Counted from the first letter of the stretch, positions 32,537 to 40,986 are shown. The stretch is 64,000 nucleotides of DNA from VAYN01 sp963702075 (GCA_963702075.1 OY969703.1:1736001-1800000); one strand, 5' to 3'. Numbers and translations are program-made. The notes: generated by a model not told the origin, from the sequence alone.

Positions 32537-32601
32537 GGGAGTCGGGGGAGGGTCTGCCGGACAACAGCGGGGAGGGTCCGGCAGACCCTCCCCCGACTCC
32601 C
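32537..32601. repeat. Long hairpin, copy 2 of a shared-loop palindromic element
   Basis: A 26-base arm at 32537-32562 is perfectly complementary to 32576-32601, around the 13-base loop AACAGCGGGGAGG (32563-32575). It starts at the first base after the epimerase stop and ends 5 bases before the start of the MBL gene. The loop and inner six pairs equal those of the element at 30112-30176; the outer 20 pairs differ, but both stems are perfectly paired. Confidence 0.95.
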
Positions 32602-32606
32602 GTAGG

Positions 32607-33479
32607 GTGCGCGAGGTGCGGGTTATTGACGTGATGCACCTGGGGCGCCCCCACGTGATTGGGTGCTGGGAGGTCGATGGGGTTCTGGTTGATCCGGGGC
32701 CTGAGTCTTCGCTTCAGACGGTCTTGGACGCCATTGGTGACGAGCAGCCTCGGGCTTTGCTGCTGACGCATATTCATCTCGATCATGCAGCGGCTACTGG
32801 CGCGATGGTGCGGCGGTGGCCGGAGCTTGAGGTTTATGTGCATGAGCGGGGGGCGCCGCATTTGATTGATCCTTCGAAGCTGCTGGCCAGTGCTGAGCGG
32901 CTTTATGGGGACCGGCTGAATTACTTGTGGGGTGAGATTTTGCCGGTGCCGGCGGAGAACGTTCGGGTGCTGTCGGGGGGCGAGACGATGTTGGGGATGG
33001 AGGTCGCCTCCACGCCTGGCCACGCCTCGCACCACGTCTGTTACTTCCATGAGGAGAGCGGGACTGCCTTCTGTGGCGACGTCGCCGCCTGTCGCATTCC
33101 GCCTTCGGAGCTGATCGTGCCCCCCACTCCTCCCCCCGACATCAACATCGAGGTCTGGGAGCAGTCGCTCGACACCGTCGCCGCCTGGCAGCCACAGCGT
33201 CTCGCCCTCACCCATTTCGGCGCCGTCGAGGACGACGTCCCTGGCCACATCGAGAGGGTGCGGACGAAACTGCGGGAAGAGGCCGAGCTGGCGCGGCAGA
33301 TGACGAAGGACGAGTACGACGCCGACAACGAGGCCCGAATCCGCCGCGCGCTCTCCTTGGAAGGACTCGCAGGCGACACGGTCGTCGAGCTCCTACAGGC
33401 CGTCCCCACCGCCTATCAGTGGAGCGGTCTCGACCGCTATTGGCGTAAGAAGGCCGAGCGGGAAGCGGCGCCGAGCTGA
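32607..33479 (+). CDS. MBL-fold metallo-hydrolase
   Basis: 290 residues from GTG. Metallo-beta-lactamase motifs: LLLTHIHLDHAAATG (HxHxDH at 55-60), STPGHASHHVCYFH, FCGDVAACR and LTHFGAVEDD. The C-terminal helical part (RTKLREEAELARQMTKDEYDAD) is that of glyoxalase II-like bacterial hydrolases of unknown substrate. The first 400 bases use G/T-ending codons and the last 350 mostly C-ending codons, a mid-gene change. The nearby hairpin separates it from the epimerase. Confidence 0.9.
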   Translation: MREVRVIDVMHLGRPHVIGCWEVDGVLVDPGPESSLQTVLDAIGDEQPRALLLTHIHLDHAAATGAMVRRWPELEVYVHERGAPHLIDPSKLLASAERLYGDRLNYLWGEILPVPAENVRVLSGGETMLGMEVASTPGHASHHVCYFHEESGTAFCGDVAACRIPPSELIVPPTPPPDINIEVWEQSLDTVAAWQPQRLALTHFGAVEDDVPGHIERVRTKLREEAELARQMTKDEYDADNEARIRRALSLEGLAGDTVVELLQAVPTAYQWSGLDRYWRKKAEREAAPS

Positions 33480-33485
33480 GTCGGA

Positions 33486-33920
33486 TCAGCCCCGTAGCTC
33501 TTTCGGATCTTCGCCTGATTTGACCTTCCGCGGCGGGTCGCTGGAGCCGTCATAGAGCTGGCGGTTTCCAAGTGGCCTCGACAATCTCACCCTGAGGCGC
33601 CCGACCGGATTGCCCTGGCAGGTAACAACCCCTTCTCCGACTTCGATCCAAAGAGTCATTACGACGGCCTTTTTGCGGTAACTGACTTCGGGACGCTGGA
33701 GATACGGAATCGGGTTTCTCCCCGAGGCGCAGCGGTCCTCGTGAACTGCGACCACGATGCTTCGCGAAGTGGGCTCCGGAACCGGCTTGCCGGGATAGAG
33801 GGTCCATGCGATCGGCGCATATCCATCGTGAGTTGCGGCAACGGCCCAGGTTGAGGAGGCCGCCCCCACCAGCAGCAGGGTGACAACCACTATCCCGATC
33901 CTCCTCCGCACCGGAAGCAT
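33486..33920 (-). CDS. Hypothetical exported or membrane-anchored protein
   Basis: 144 residues. An N-terminal hydrophobic segment after RRR (IGIVVVTLLLVGAASSTWAVA) could be a signal peptide or anchor. The rest has strand-like segments with two cysteines (EDRCASGR and VVTCQGN) that may form a disulfide, and a charged C-terminus. I recognise no family. Base composition is closer to 60% GC than the core genes. It is convergent with the MBL gene (6 bases apart) and divergent from the GDSL hydrolase. Confidence 0.6.
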   Translation of the reverse strand: MLPVRRRIGIVVVTLLLVGAASSTWAVAATHDGYAPIAWTLYPGKPVPEPTSRSIVVAVHEDRCASGRNPIPYLQRPEVSYRKKAVVMTLWIEVGEGVVTCQGNPVGRLRVRLSRPLGNRQLYDGSSDPPRKVKSGEDPKELRG

Positions 33921-34031
33921 CGAGCGCAGTCTAAGACTCCACGGGTTATGTCCCCTCCTGCCGGGTACCTGCCCTTGGTAGCTTTGGGCGCGGAGGCGTC
34001 CGAACCCCAGGGAACTAGGAGAGGACGAGGA

Positions 34032-34991
34032 ATGACCGGCATCTCGCTGTTGCGACGCATAGTCGTCGCGCTGTTTGCACTATCTCTCAGCTTCGCACTG
34101 CTGGCCGGGCCGGCGCAGGCGACGAAGCCGCCGCGGGTGATGGCCGCGCTCGGCGACTCGATCACCCGCGGCTACAACACCAGCGGGCCGGGATGTCCCA
34201 CCGGGCCGGGACTCGACTGCCCAAAGAACTCCTGGGCGACCGGGACGAGCCCTGCCGTGGACAGCTTCCGCGAACGGCTCGATGCGATCTCGCCGCAACC
34301 GTTGACCGCCTACAACGACGCCGTCTCCGGCGCCCGCGCGGTCAACCTGCTGAGCCAGGCGCAGGTCGCGGCCAGCCAAGACCCCGACTTCGTCCTGATC
34401 GAGATCGGCGCCAACGACGCCTGCGCCTCTACCCCCACTCCCACGGCGACCTTCAGCAGCCAGGTCAAGGAAGCCATGCAGGTGCTGGTGTCAGGCAACA
34501 AGAACGTCTACATCCAGCTGATGAGCATCCCCGACATCAACCAGCTGCGGACGATCTTCACCCAGCCGCCCGACCCCAATGCCCTGCTCCGCTGGCAGCT
34601 TTTCAACGTCTGCCAGGGCCTGCTCGCCAACCCGCTCTCGACCGCGCCCGCTGACGAAGCGCGACGAGCCGCTTTCCGCGAACAGGTGATGGCCTACAAC
34701 GCGGCTCTGGCGGAAGTCTGCGCCGCGATCAAGCGCTGCCTCTGGGACAACGAAGCGGTCTTCAACTCGCAATTCACCACCGCCGACGTCGCCACGGTTC
34801 AGAACACCGAAGGGCTCAACGTCCCGCCCTTCAACCTGGTCCCGGTTCTCGGTCCCGGCTTCGCCAACTCGACCGCCGATTACTTCCATCCGTCGATCTC
34901 CGGCCAGGCGAAACTCGCCGAAGCGGCCTGGGGCTCGACGTTCAACGACTGGCGCCACCGCAAAGGCGCCATGGCGCGCGCCGGGGGTTAG
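34032..34991 (+). CDS. Secreted SGNH/GDSL-type hydrolase
   Basis: 319 residues from ATG 34032 with GAGGACGAGGA upstream. Signal peptide to about residue 30 (LFALSLSFALLAGPAQA). Block I is AALGDSITRGYN with nucleophile Ser43; IGANDAC is block III; ADYFHPSISGQAKLAE gives the Asp and His of the triad. It likely hydrolyses lipid or carbohydrate esters outside the cell. Six cysteines suggest disulfides. The stop is 4 bases from the end of the convergent dapL. Confidence 0.92.
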   Translation: MTGISLLRRIVVALFALSLSFALLAGPAQATKPPRVMAALGDSITRGYNTSGPGCPTGPGLDCPKNSWATGTSPAVDSFRERLDAISPQPLTAYNDAVSGARAVNLLSQAQVAASQDPDFVLIEIGANDACASTPTPTATFSSQVKEAMQVLVSGNKNVYIQLMSIPDINQLRTIFTQPPDPNALLRWQLFNVCQGLLANPLSTAPADEARRAAFREQVMAYNAALAEVCAAIKRCLWDNEAVFNSQFTTADVATVQNTEGLNVPPFNLVPVLGPGFANSTADYFHPSISGQAKLAEAAWGSTFNDWRHRKGAMARAGG

Positions 34992-34995
34992 CGGC

Positions 34996-36165
34996 TCAAC
35001 TCAGGTGCTCGCGCATGCGCTCGACGGCCTCTTCGATGCGGTCGTCGGGCGCGGTCAGCGCGATGCGGAAGAAGCCCTCGCCGCTCGGCCCGTACATCGA
35101 GCCGGGCGAGATGACGACAGCGGCCTCCTCCAGCACCAGCTCGCAGAAGGAGGTCGAGCTGTGGCCCTCGGGGACCGGGGCCCAGACGTAGATCGTGCCC
35201 TGCGGCGAGGCCACCTCGACGCCGATCTCGCGCAGGGCGGAGACGACGAGGTCGCGGCGGCGGGTGTAGATCGCGTTCATCTGCTCCATCGGCTCGCCTG
35301 GGCCCTCTAGAGCGGCGACGCCGGCCATCTGAATCGCCTCGAAGAGGCCGGAGTCGACGTTGGTCTTCAGCCGCCAGTAGGTCTGGATCGCCTCGGCGTT
35401 GCCGAGAATCGCCGCGCAGCGCCAACCGGTCATGTTGTAGCCCTTGGAGAGCGAGAAGACCTCGACGCCGACCTCCTTGGCGCCGGGCGTGGCCAGGAAG
35501 CTTGGGGCGACGTAGCCGTCGTAGGTGGTCTCCGAGTAGGCGTTGTCGTGGACGACGAGGATCTCGTACTCGCGGGCGAAGGAGACGACGGTGTCGAAGA
35601 AGCCCTCGGGGACGACGGCGCCGGTCGGGTTGTTCGGGTAGTTGACGAACATCAGCCGGGCCCGGTTGGCGATGTCGGCCGGCACTGCGGTCAGGTCGGG
35701 GGCGAAGCCCAGCTCCGGCACCAGCGGCAGCAGCTCGGCTTTGGCGCCGGCGAGGATCGGCCCGCCGGTGTAGACGGGGTAGCCGGGGTCGGAGGCGAGC
35801 GCCACGTCCTCGGGATCGAGGAAGGCGAAGCAGAGGTTGTAGATGCACTCCTTGGCGCCAATCGCCGGGATCACCTCGGACTTCGGGTCGATCTCGACGC
35901 CGAAGCGGCGGTCGTAGAACTCGGCGAAGCCCTGGCGGAACTCGTCGCGGCCGCGGTTGCTCGGGTACTGATGGTAGGCGGGGTCTCCGACCGCCTCCCG
36001 CATCGCCTCGACGATGTGGGGATAGGTCGGTTCGTCCGGATCGCCGATCCCGAGGCTGATCACGTCGATCCCGGCAGCGCGCTTCTCGGCGATCTGCTGC
36101 TCGAGTTCCTGGAACTTGTAAGGAGGGATGGCTTCCAGGCGGCGTGAGGGGTCGGAGATGCTCAT
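34996..36165 (-). CDS. dapL: LL-diaminopimelate aminotransferase
   Basis: 389 residues, class I/II PLP aminotransferase. PLP-Lys241 is in SLSKGYNMTGWR; NYPNNPTG and VHDNAYSETTYDG are the PLP-contact segments. The start PPYKFQELEQQIAEKRAAG and GIGDPDEPTYPHIVEAM are characteristic of the DapL group. It converts tetrahydrodipicolinate to LL-DAP in one step, bypassing the succinylase route, and is placed directly after dapF (12-base gap). dapA and dapB are elsewhere in the window. Confidence 0.92.
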   Translation of the reverse strand: MSISDPSRRLEAIPPYKFQELEQQIAEKRAAGIDVISLGIGDPDEPTYPHIVEAMREAVGDPAYHQYPSNRGRDEFRQGFAEFYDRRFGVEIDPKSEVIPAIGAKECIYNLCFAFLDPEDVALASDPGYPVYTGGPILAGAKAELLPLVPELGFAPDLTAVPADIANRARLMFVNYPNNPTGAVVPEGFFDTVVSFAREYEILVVHDNAYSETTYDGYVAPSFLATPGAKEVGVEVFSLSKGYNMTGWRCAAILGNAEAIQTYWRLKTNVDSGLFEAIQMAGVAALEGPGEPMEQMNAIYTRRRDLVVSALREIGVEVASPQGTIYVWAPVPEGHSSTSFCELVLEEAAVVISPGSMYGPSGEGFFRIALTAPDDRIEEAVERMREHLS

Positions 36166-36177
36166 GGGCGCGAGAAT

Positions 36178-37023
36178 CTATCCGTCTAGCTCGGCAAGCG
36201 CCTGCAGCAGCTCCGGCGAGAGCTCGCCGGCAAAGACAGGCTCGGCCCAGCCGTCGAGCCGAACGTCCAGGTCGCCTGAGATCTCGACTTGCAGCTCGCC
36301 GCCTTCGAGCTCGACCACCAGCGGACTCTCAGCGCCACGCAGGAAGGCGGTGACCGCAGCGCCGCTGGCACCGGTGCCGGAGGAGAGCGTCTCCCCCACC
36401 CCGCGCTCGAAGATGCGGGCGCGGATCCGGCTGCCGTCGATCTCCAGGAACGAGACGTTGGTGCGGTTCGGGAAAAGTTTGTGCCCTTCGATCCCAGGGC
36501 CGATCTCCCCCAGGTCGAGCTCGTCCAGTTCCTCGCCGACGACGATCGCGCACTGCGGGTTGCCGATCGAGACGTGCTGGAACTCCCAGGTCCGCCCGCC
36601 GGCCTCGAGCGTGCCGAGGCCGTCCTCGCTGCCGGAGGGAAAGTCCTTGGAGGTGACCGAGGCGCGGCCCATGTCGACCGAGCAGGTCAGCTCGCCGGTG
36701 ATCGTCGGCCGGATCGGCCCGGCGACGGTGCCGATCGTGAACTCGTCGGCGTCGGTCCAGCCGTTGCGGCGCAGGTAGAGAATCGCCTCGCGGGCGCCAT
36801 TCCCGGAGAGCTCCGCCTCGGAGCCGTCGGGGTTGAAGATCCGCAGGTCGGCGACGAACCGCGGGTCCTCGCTGCGGGAGAGCAGGAGGATGCCGTCGGC
36901 CCCGACCCCGAAATGCTGGTCGCATAGCCACTCGATCCGCGTCGCCGTCAGCTCCCAGGGGAGCCTTTCAGCCTCGAGGATCAGGTAGTCGTTCCCCAGC
37001 GCCTGCCACTTCTCGAACTTCAC
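36178..37023 (-). CDS. dapF: Diaminopimelate epimerase homologue lacking both catalytic cysteines
   Basis: 281 residues from GTG 37023. The fold is clearly DapF: KFEKWQALGNDYLI at the start, FNPDGSEAELSGNGARE and ERGVGETLSSGTGAS. In active DapF the two motifs read CGNGAR and ACGSGAC, with Cys73 and Cys217 as acid/base. Here both are Ser (Ser73, Ser215); the codons are TCC in both cases. The three cysteines present (in WLCDQH, ELTCSVD and NPQCAIV) do not align with the active site. It overlaps the upstream miaA by 4 bases and is followed by dapL. Activity is uncertain. Confidence 0.85.
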   Translation of the reverse strand: MKFEKWQALGNDYLILEAERLPWELTATRIEWLCDQHFGVGADGILLLSRSEDPRFVADLRIFNPDGSEAELSGNGAREAILYLRRNGWTDADEFTIGTVAGPIRPTITGELTCSVDMGRASVTSKDFPSGSEDGLGTLEAGGRTWEFQHVSIGNPQCAIVVGEELDELDLGEIGPGIEGHKLFPNRTNVSFLEIDGSRIRARIFERGVGETLSSGTGASGAAVTAFLRGAESPLVVELEGGELQVEISGDLDVRLDGWAEPVFAGELSPELLQALAELDG

Positions 37024-37745
37024 GCGCGGGACCCTATTCGGGACGCAGCCTCCTCGTCGCCGAGGCCGGTGCGATCGATCCATTCCAGCCCCGGGATCTT
37101 CCGCATCCAGGTGAGCTGGCGGCGGGCGTAGTTGCGGGAGCGCTTCTTCATCGTCTCCAGGTCGCCGGCGAGGAGCTCGTCGAAGCCGAGCGCTTTGCGG
37201 GCGGTGCGACCGGGGCCGAGGGCGTCGGCGCGGCGGGCCTCCTCGGCGGCGCCGGCGGCGACGATCGCCTCGGTGCGGGCGTCGATCCGCTGGTAGAGCT
37301 GCGCGCGGTCCATATCGAGCCCAAAGATCGTCGTCGGGTGGCGGGTCTGAGGCGACCAGAGCTCGGATTCCTCCGATTCCGGCGGGATCTTCTGCAGCGA
37401 CAACTCCGCCAGCGCCGCCCGTAGATAGAGCCCCGTCCCCCCCACCACGATCGGTCGCCGCCCCGCCTCCAGCGCCGCATCGATCTCCGCATGGGCCAGC
37501 GGCATGTAGTCGCCGATCGAGAAGTCCGAGGTGATCGGCACGAATGACAGCAGCCGGTGCTCGAGCCGCGCCTGCTCCTCCGCGGTGGCCGCCCCGGTTA
37601 GCGTCTCCAGCCCCTCGTAGACCTGCAGTGCGTCGCAGTTGATCGCCAACGGATCTTCCCCCTGCTCTCGCAGCAGCTCGGCCAAGGCGATTGCAACGCC
37701 GGTCTTCCCGACCCCCGTTGGGCCGAAGATCGCCAGGACGCTCAA
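37020..37745 (-). CDS. miaA: tRNA dimethylallyltransferase with internal deletion
   Basis: 241 residues against about 300 in the family. From TTG 37745 it has the P-loop GPTGVGKT (8-15), DALQVYEGLETLTGAAT, EHRLLSFVP, VGGTGLYLRAALAEL, WSPQTRHPTTIFGLDMDR, ALGFDELL and RNYARRQLTWMRK. Between GLYLRAALAEL and the later QTRHP there is no segment with the usual HPND...RALE. It isopentenylates A37 of UNN-reading tRNAs before MiaB thiolation. The start overlaps the miaB stop (TTGA). The dapF GTG overlaps its end by 4 bases. Confidence 0.88.
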   Translation of the reverse strand: MSVLAIFGPTGVGKTGVAIALAELLREQGEDPLAINCDALQVYEGLETLTGAATAEEQARLEHRLLSFVPITSDFSIGDYMPLAHAEIDAALEAGRRPIVVGGTGLYLRAALAELSLQKIPPESEESELWSPQTRHPTTIFGLDMDRAQLYQRIDARTEAIVAAGAAEEARRADALGPGRTARKALGFDELLAGDLETMKKRSRNYARRQLTWMRKIPGLEWIDRTGLGDEEAASRIGSRA

Positions 37746-39067
37746 AGAAGATGTGAGAGGGGCCGTGCCGAGACGCCGCTCAGCGTCTGCGAGGTGGCGG
37801 ACTCGATGTCCACCGGGGCGAACTCTCCAGGGCGGGCTTCGCCATCGAAGTTGACCGCCTTGCCGTGCCGCGTGCGTCCCCTGAGTTTGGTCTCGTCGGT
37901 CCGGCTCGTCCCTTCGACCAGCACGTCGAGCGTCCGCCCGACGAACCGCTGCGCGCGCTCGGCCGCCCGCCGCTGCACCGCCTCGACCAGCCGCTCCATC
38001 CGCTCGACCTTGATCGGGTGCGGCAGCTGGTCCTCCATCGTTGCCGCCTCGGTTTCGCGGCGCGGTGAGAAGACGAAGGTGAAGGCGCCGTCGTAGCCGA
38101 CTTCCTCGACCACTTCGAGCGTCTCGGCGAAGTCCGCCTCGGTCTCGCCAGGGAAGCCGACGATGATGTCGGTGGTGATCGCACAGTCGGGGACGTGCTC
38201 GCGGATCAGCGCCACCCGGTCCATGTAGCGCTGGCGGTTGTAGGTCCGGCGCATCCGTTTCAGCACCGCGCTGGAGCCCGACTGCAGCGGCAGGTGGATC
38301 TGCTCGCAGAGCGACGGCAGCTCGGCGTGGGCGCGGATCACGTCCTCTTTCATGTCCTTGGGGTGCGGGCTGGTGTAACGGATCCGCTCGATCCCCTCTA
38401 TGGCGTCGACCCGCCGCAGGAGGTCGGAGAAGCCGATCCGCTTCCCGCCCGGCAGATCGCGGCCATAGCTGTTGACGTTCTGGCCCAGCAGCGTAACCTC
38501 GACGACCCCGTCGGCGGCGAGCACCTCGGCCTCGGCGACCAGCTCGTCGGGATCGCGGCTGACCTCGCGCCCCCGGGTTGAGGGAACGATGCAGTAAGAG
38601 CAGACGCAGTTGCAGCCCTGGGAGATCTGCAGCCAGCCCTGGAACTCGCGCTCGCGGCGGGTCGGCAGGTGGCCGGAGAAGTCCTCGAACTCGAAGTAGC
38701 CCTGGGCGCTGAGCGAGTCGGAGTTGAGGAACTCGGCCAGCTTGTGGATCTGCCCCGGCCCGAAGGCGACGTCGACGAACGGAAAGTGCTCGAAGACCTC
38801 CTCCTTGACCGACTGCGCCCAGCAACCTCCGACCCCGACCACCCGCTCCGGGTCTTCGCTCTTCAGTCGTTTCGCCTGTCCGAGGTGGGCGATGAAGCGG
38901 CTGTCGGCGGACTCGCGGATCGAGCAGGTGTTGAAGAGGATCAGGTCGGCCTCTTCGCGGCTCGGAACCTCCTCGTAGCCGAGCGAGGACAGCATCCCCC
39001 GCATCCGCTCGGAGTCGTGCACGTTCATCTGGCACCCGAAGGTGGTGACGTGGAACTTCATCGCCAT
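37742..39067 (-). CDS. miaB: tRNA-2-methylthio-N6-dimethylallyladenosine synthase
   Basis: 441 residues. N-terminal UPF0004 domain (FHVTTFGCQMNVHDSERM, LILFNTCSIRESA, GVGGCWAQS), the radical SAM cluster CNCVCSYCIVP, and a C-terminal TRAM domain (FVGRTLDVLVEGTSRTDETK). It adds methylthio to i6A37 in tRNA. Upstream of and overlapping miaA, so the two tRNA-modifying steps are co-translated. An internal ATG two codons in is an alternative start. Confidence 0.97.
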   Translation of the reverse strand: MAMKFHVTTFGCQMNVHDSERMRGMLSSLGYEEVPSREEADLILFNTCSIRESADSRFIAHLGQAKRLKSEDPERVVGVGGCWAQSVKEEVFEHFPFVDVAFGPGQIHKLAEFLNSDSLSAQGYFEFEDFSGHLPTRREREFQGWLQISQGCNCVCSYCIVPSTRGREVSRDPDELVAEAEVLAADGVVEVTLLGQNVNSYGRDLPGGKRIGFSDLLRRVDAIEGIERIRYTSPHPKDMKEDVIRAHAELPSLCEQIHLPLQSGSSAVLKRMRRTYNRQRYMDRVALIREHVPDCAITTDIIVGFPGETEADFAETLEVVEEVGYDGAFTFVFSPRRETEAATMEDQLPHPIKVERMERLVEAVQRRAAERAQRFVGRTLDVLVEGTSRTDETKLRGRTRHGKAVNFDGEARPGEFAPVDIESATSQTLSGVSARPLSHLL

Positions 39068-39112
39068 GGCGCTTCAGGGTACCGGCGTAAGAACGTGTCG
39101 GTCCAGACGCCG

Positions 39113-39835
39113 CTACTTGACGGTAAGCGTGCCTTCCATGCCCGATTCGCGATGACCGGGCACCGAGCAGTAGAAGGTGTAGGTGCCCGGCTTCAGTTCG
39201 GCGCTCTCGGATTCTTCGCCTTCGGCGATCGGTTCGAAGCCGGCGAGTTCTTTGCCGTTCTGTTCGATCACCACGTTGTGCGGGATCGGGCCAGGGTTTT
39301 TGAAATCGATCGTGACATTGCCCGCTTTTGCGCTCAGATTCGTGGTGTCGTAGGCCAGCGCGGTGGCGCTTGCTTCGAGTTTCAGAGTCGTGCTGGCACC
39401 GCCGCCGGCAGCTTCCTTGCCCCCGGATTTTCCGCCAGCTTCGTTCGCCGGCTTCTGGCCCGTTTCGTTTTCGGTCGGACCAACGGGTTCTTCGCCTTCG
39501 ACCGAGCCTTCGGCTCCCTTTTCGGCCTGTACTTCGCTTTCCTCGGATTCGCCGCCCTGGGCGCCGCCTTCGTTTTCGAATGGGCCCGAGGTGTCGCCTT
39601 TTTCGATTTCTTCGTTGAACTCCGCGTACTCGGCAGCCTTCGCTTCGTGCTCTTCGCTGGAGTACTTGACCGCGAAAGTCGTCGCGGCAAGGACGAAGAC
39701 CGCGAACCAGAGAATCACCCCGGGCAGCGCCTTGCCGGGGAAGTCCTTCATTTTCAGGCCGGCAAAGCTGACCGCCAGCGCCGAAACCGCAAGGACGATG
39801 CCGCAGGCGTAAAAGATCTTCTCGTTAGTACTCAT
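39113..39835 (-). CDS. Membrane-anchored cupredoxin-domain protein
   Basis: 240 residues. Two transmembrane helices (about 8-27 and 36-56) are followed by a strongly acidic linker (60-145) rich in Glu and Gly. The last 90 residues form a type-1 copper domain with ligands His186 (PIPHNVV), Cys223, His228 and Met233 (FYCSVPGHRESGM). The domain would be extracytoplasmic and could carry electrons. Helix number and ligand spacing resemble plastocyanin-like or cytochrome oxidase-associated proteins. It lies between recA and miaB on the same strand. Confidence 0.85.
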   Translation of the reverse strand: MSTNEKIFYACGIVLAVSALAVSFAGLKMKDFPGKALPGVILWFAVFVLAATTFAVKYSSEEHEAKAAEYAEFNEEIEKGDTSGPFENEGGAQGGESEESEVQAEKGAEGSVEGEEPVGPTENETGQKPANEAGGKSGGKEAAGGGASTTLKLEASATALAYDTTNLSAKAGNVTIDFKNPGPIPHNVVIEQNGKELAGFEPIAEGEESESAELKPGTYTFYCSVPGHRESGMEGTLTVK

Positions 39836-39891
39836 GGGCGGCGGCCATCCTATAGAGGTCGATACCCGACTCGCCGTGAGGCGAAAGCGGC

Positions 39892-40986
39892 TTAAGCCGC
39901 CCTCACCTCAGCCGCCGGCGCGGCCTCCTCGACCGGCTCGACCGCAGCAACTTCGCCATCGATCCCGAGCTCAGTCCGGATCTTGGTTTCGAGCTCCAGC
40001 GCCAGCTCCGGGTTGTCGACCAGGAACTGTTTGGCGTTGTTGCGCCCCTGGCCGAGCCGGGTCTCGCCGTAGGAAAAGAAAGAGCCCGATTTCTGGACCA
40101 GGTCCTGCTCCATCCCGAAGTCGAGCAGGCCGCCCTCGCGCGAGATCCCCACCCCGTACTCGATGTCGAACTCCGCCTGGCGGAACGGCGAGGCGACCTT
40201 GTTCTTGACGACTTTGACCCGCACCCGGTTGCCGACCGCCTCGGTCCCTTCCTTCAGGGTCTCGATGCGGCGGATGTCGAGTCGCTGCGAGGAATAGAAC
40301 TTCAGCGCCCGGCCACCCGGCTGGGTCTCCGGCGAGCCGAACTGGACGCCGACTTTTTCGCGGATCTGGTTGGTGAAGAGGCAGACGGTGTTGGTCCGGT
40401 TGAGGTTTCCGGCCAGTTTCCGCATCGCCTGCGACATCAGGCGAGCCTGGAGCCCGACCGTGGTGTCGCCGATCTGGCCGTCGAGCTCGGCTTTCGGGGT
40501 CAGCGCCGCGACCGAGTCGATCGCCACCACGTCGACCGCGCCGGAAGCGATCAGGCGATCGGCGATCTGCAGCGCCTGCTCGCCGTAATCGGGCTGGGAG
40601 ACGAGCAGCTCGTCGGTGTCGACGCCGATCGCCCGCGAGTAGACCGGGTCGATCGCGTGCTCGGTGTCGATGAAGGCGCAGACGCCGCCCAGCGCCTGGG
40701 CCTGGGCGATGATGTGGTTGACCAGCGTCGTCTTACCCGAGGACTCCGGCCCGAAGATCTCGACGATGCGGCCGCGCGGGACGCCGCCGATGCCCAGCGC
40801 CAGGTCGAGCGCCAGAGAACCGGTGGGGATCGCCTCCACCTTGACCGTGCCTTTGTCGCCCAGGCGCATCAGCGACCCCTCGCCGAACTCTTTGCGAATG
40901 CCGCCGACGGCGTTCTGCAGCGCCGCGTCCTTTGCTTTTGCCTCCTTCGCGGAGACGTCGTTCAAGCTCACTTTTCTCTCTGCCAT
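39892..40986 (-). CDS. recA: RecA recombinase
   Basis: 364 residues from ATG 40986 (AGGTGAGCG upstream; a GTG at 40995 gives 367). Walker A GPESSGKTTLV, VVAIDSVAALTPKAELDG (Walker B and L1) and LMSQAMRKLAGNLNRTNTVCLFTNQIREKVGVQFG (L2) are all normal. No intein. The C-terminus is acidic/Ala-rich. It forms filaments for recombination and LexA cleavage. No LexA box was found upstream by eye. Confidence 0.98.
   Translation of the reverse strand: MAERKVSLNDVSAKEAKAKDAALQNAVGGIRKEFGEGSLMRLGDKGTVKVEAIPTGSLALDLALGIGGVPRGRIVEIFGPESSGKTTLVNHIIAQAQALGGVCAFIDTEHAIDPVYSRAIGVDTDELLVSQPDYGEQALQIADRLIASGAVDVVAIDSVAALTPKAELDGQIGDTTVGLQARLMSQAMRKLAGNLNRTNTVCLFTNQIREKVGVQFGSPETQPGGRALKFYSSQRLDIRRIETLKEGTEAVGNRVRVKVVKNKVASPFRQAEFDIEYGVGISREGGLLDFGMEQDLVQKSGSFFSYGETRLGQGRNNAKQFLVDNPELALELETKIRTELGIDGEVAAVEPVEEAAPAAEVRAA

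Noticed and set aside
39892..40986. Intein or insertion in recA
   Set aside because: Length and all motifs are continuous and normal.
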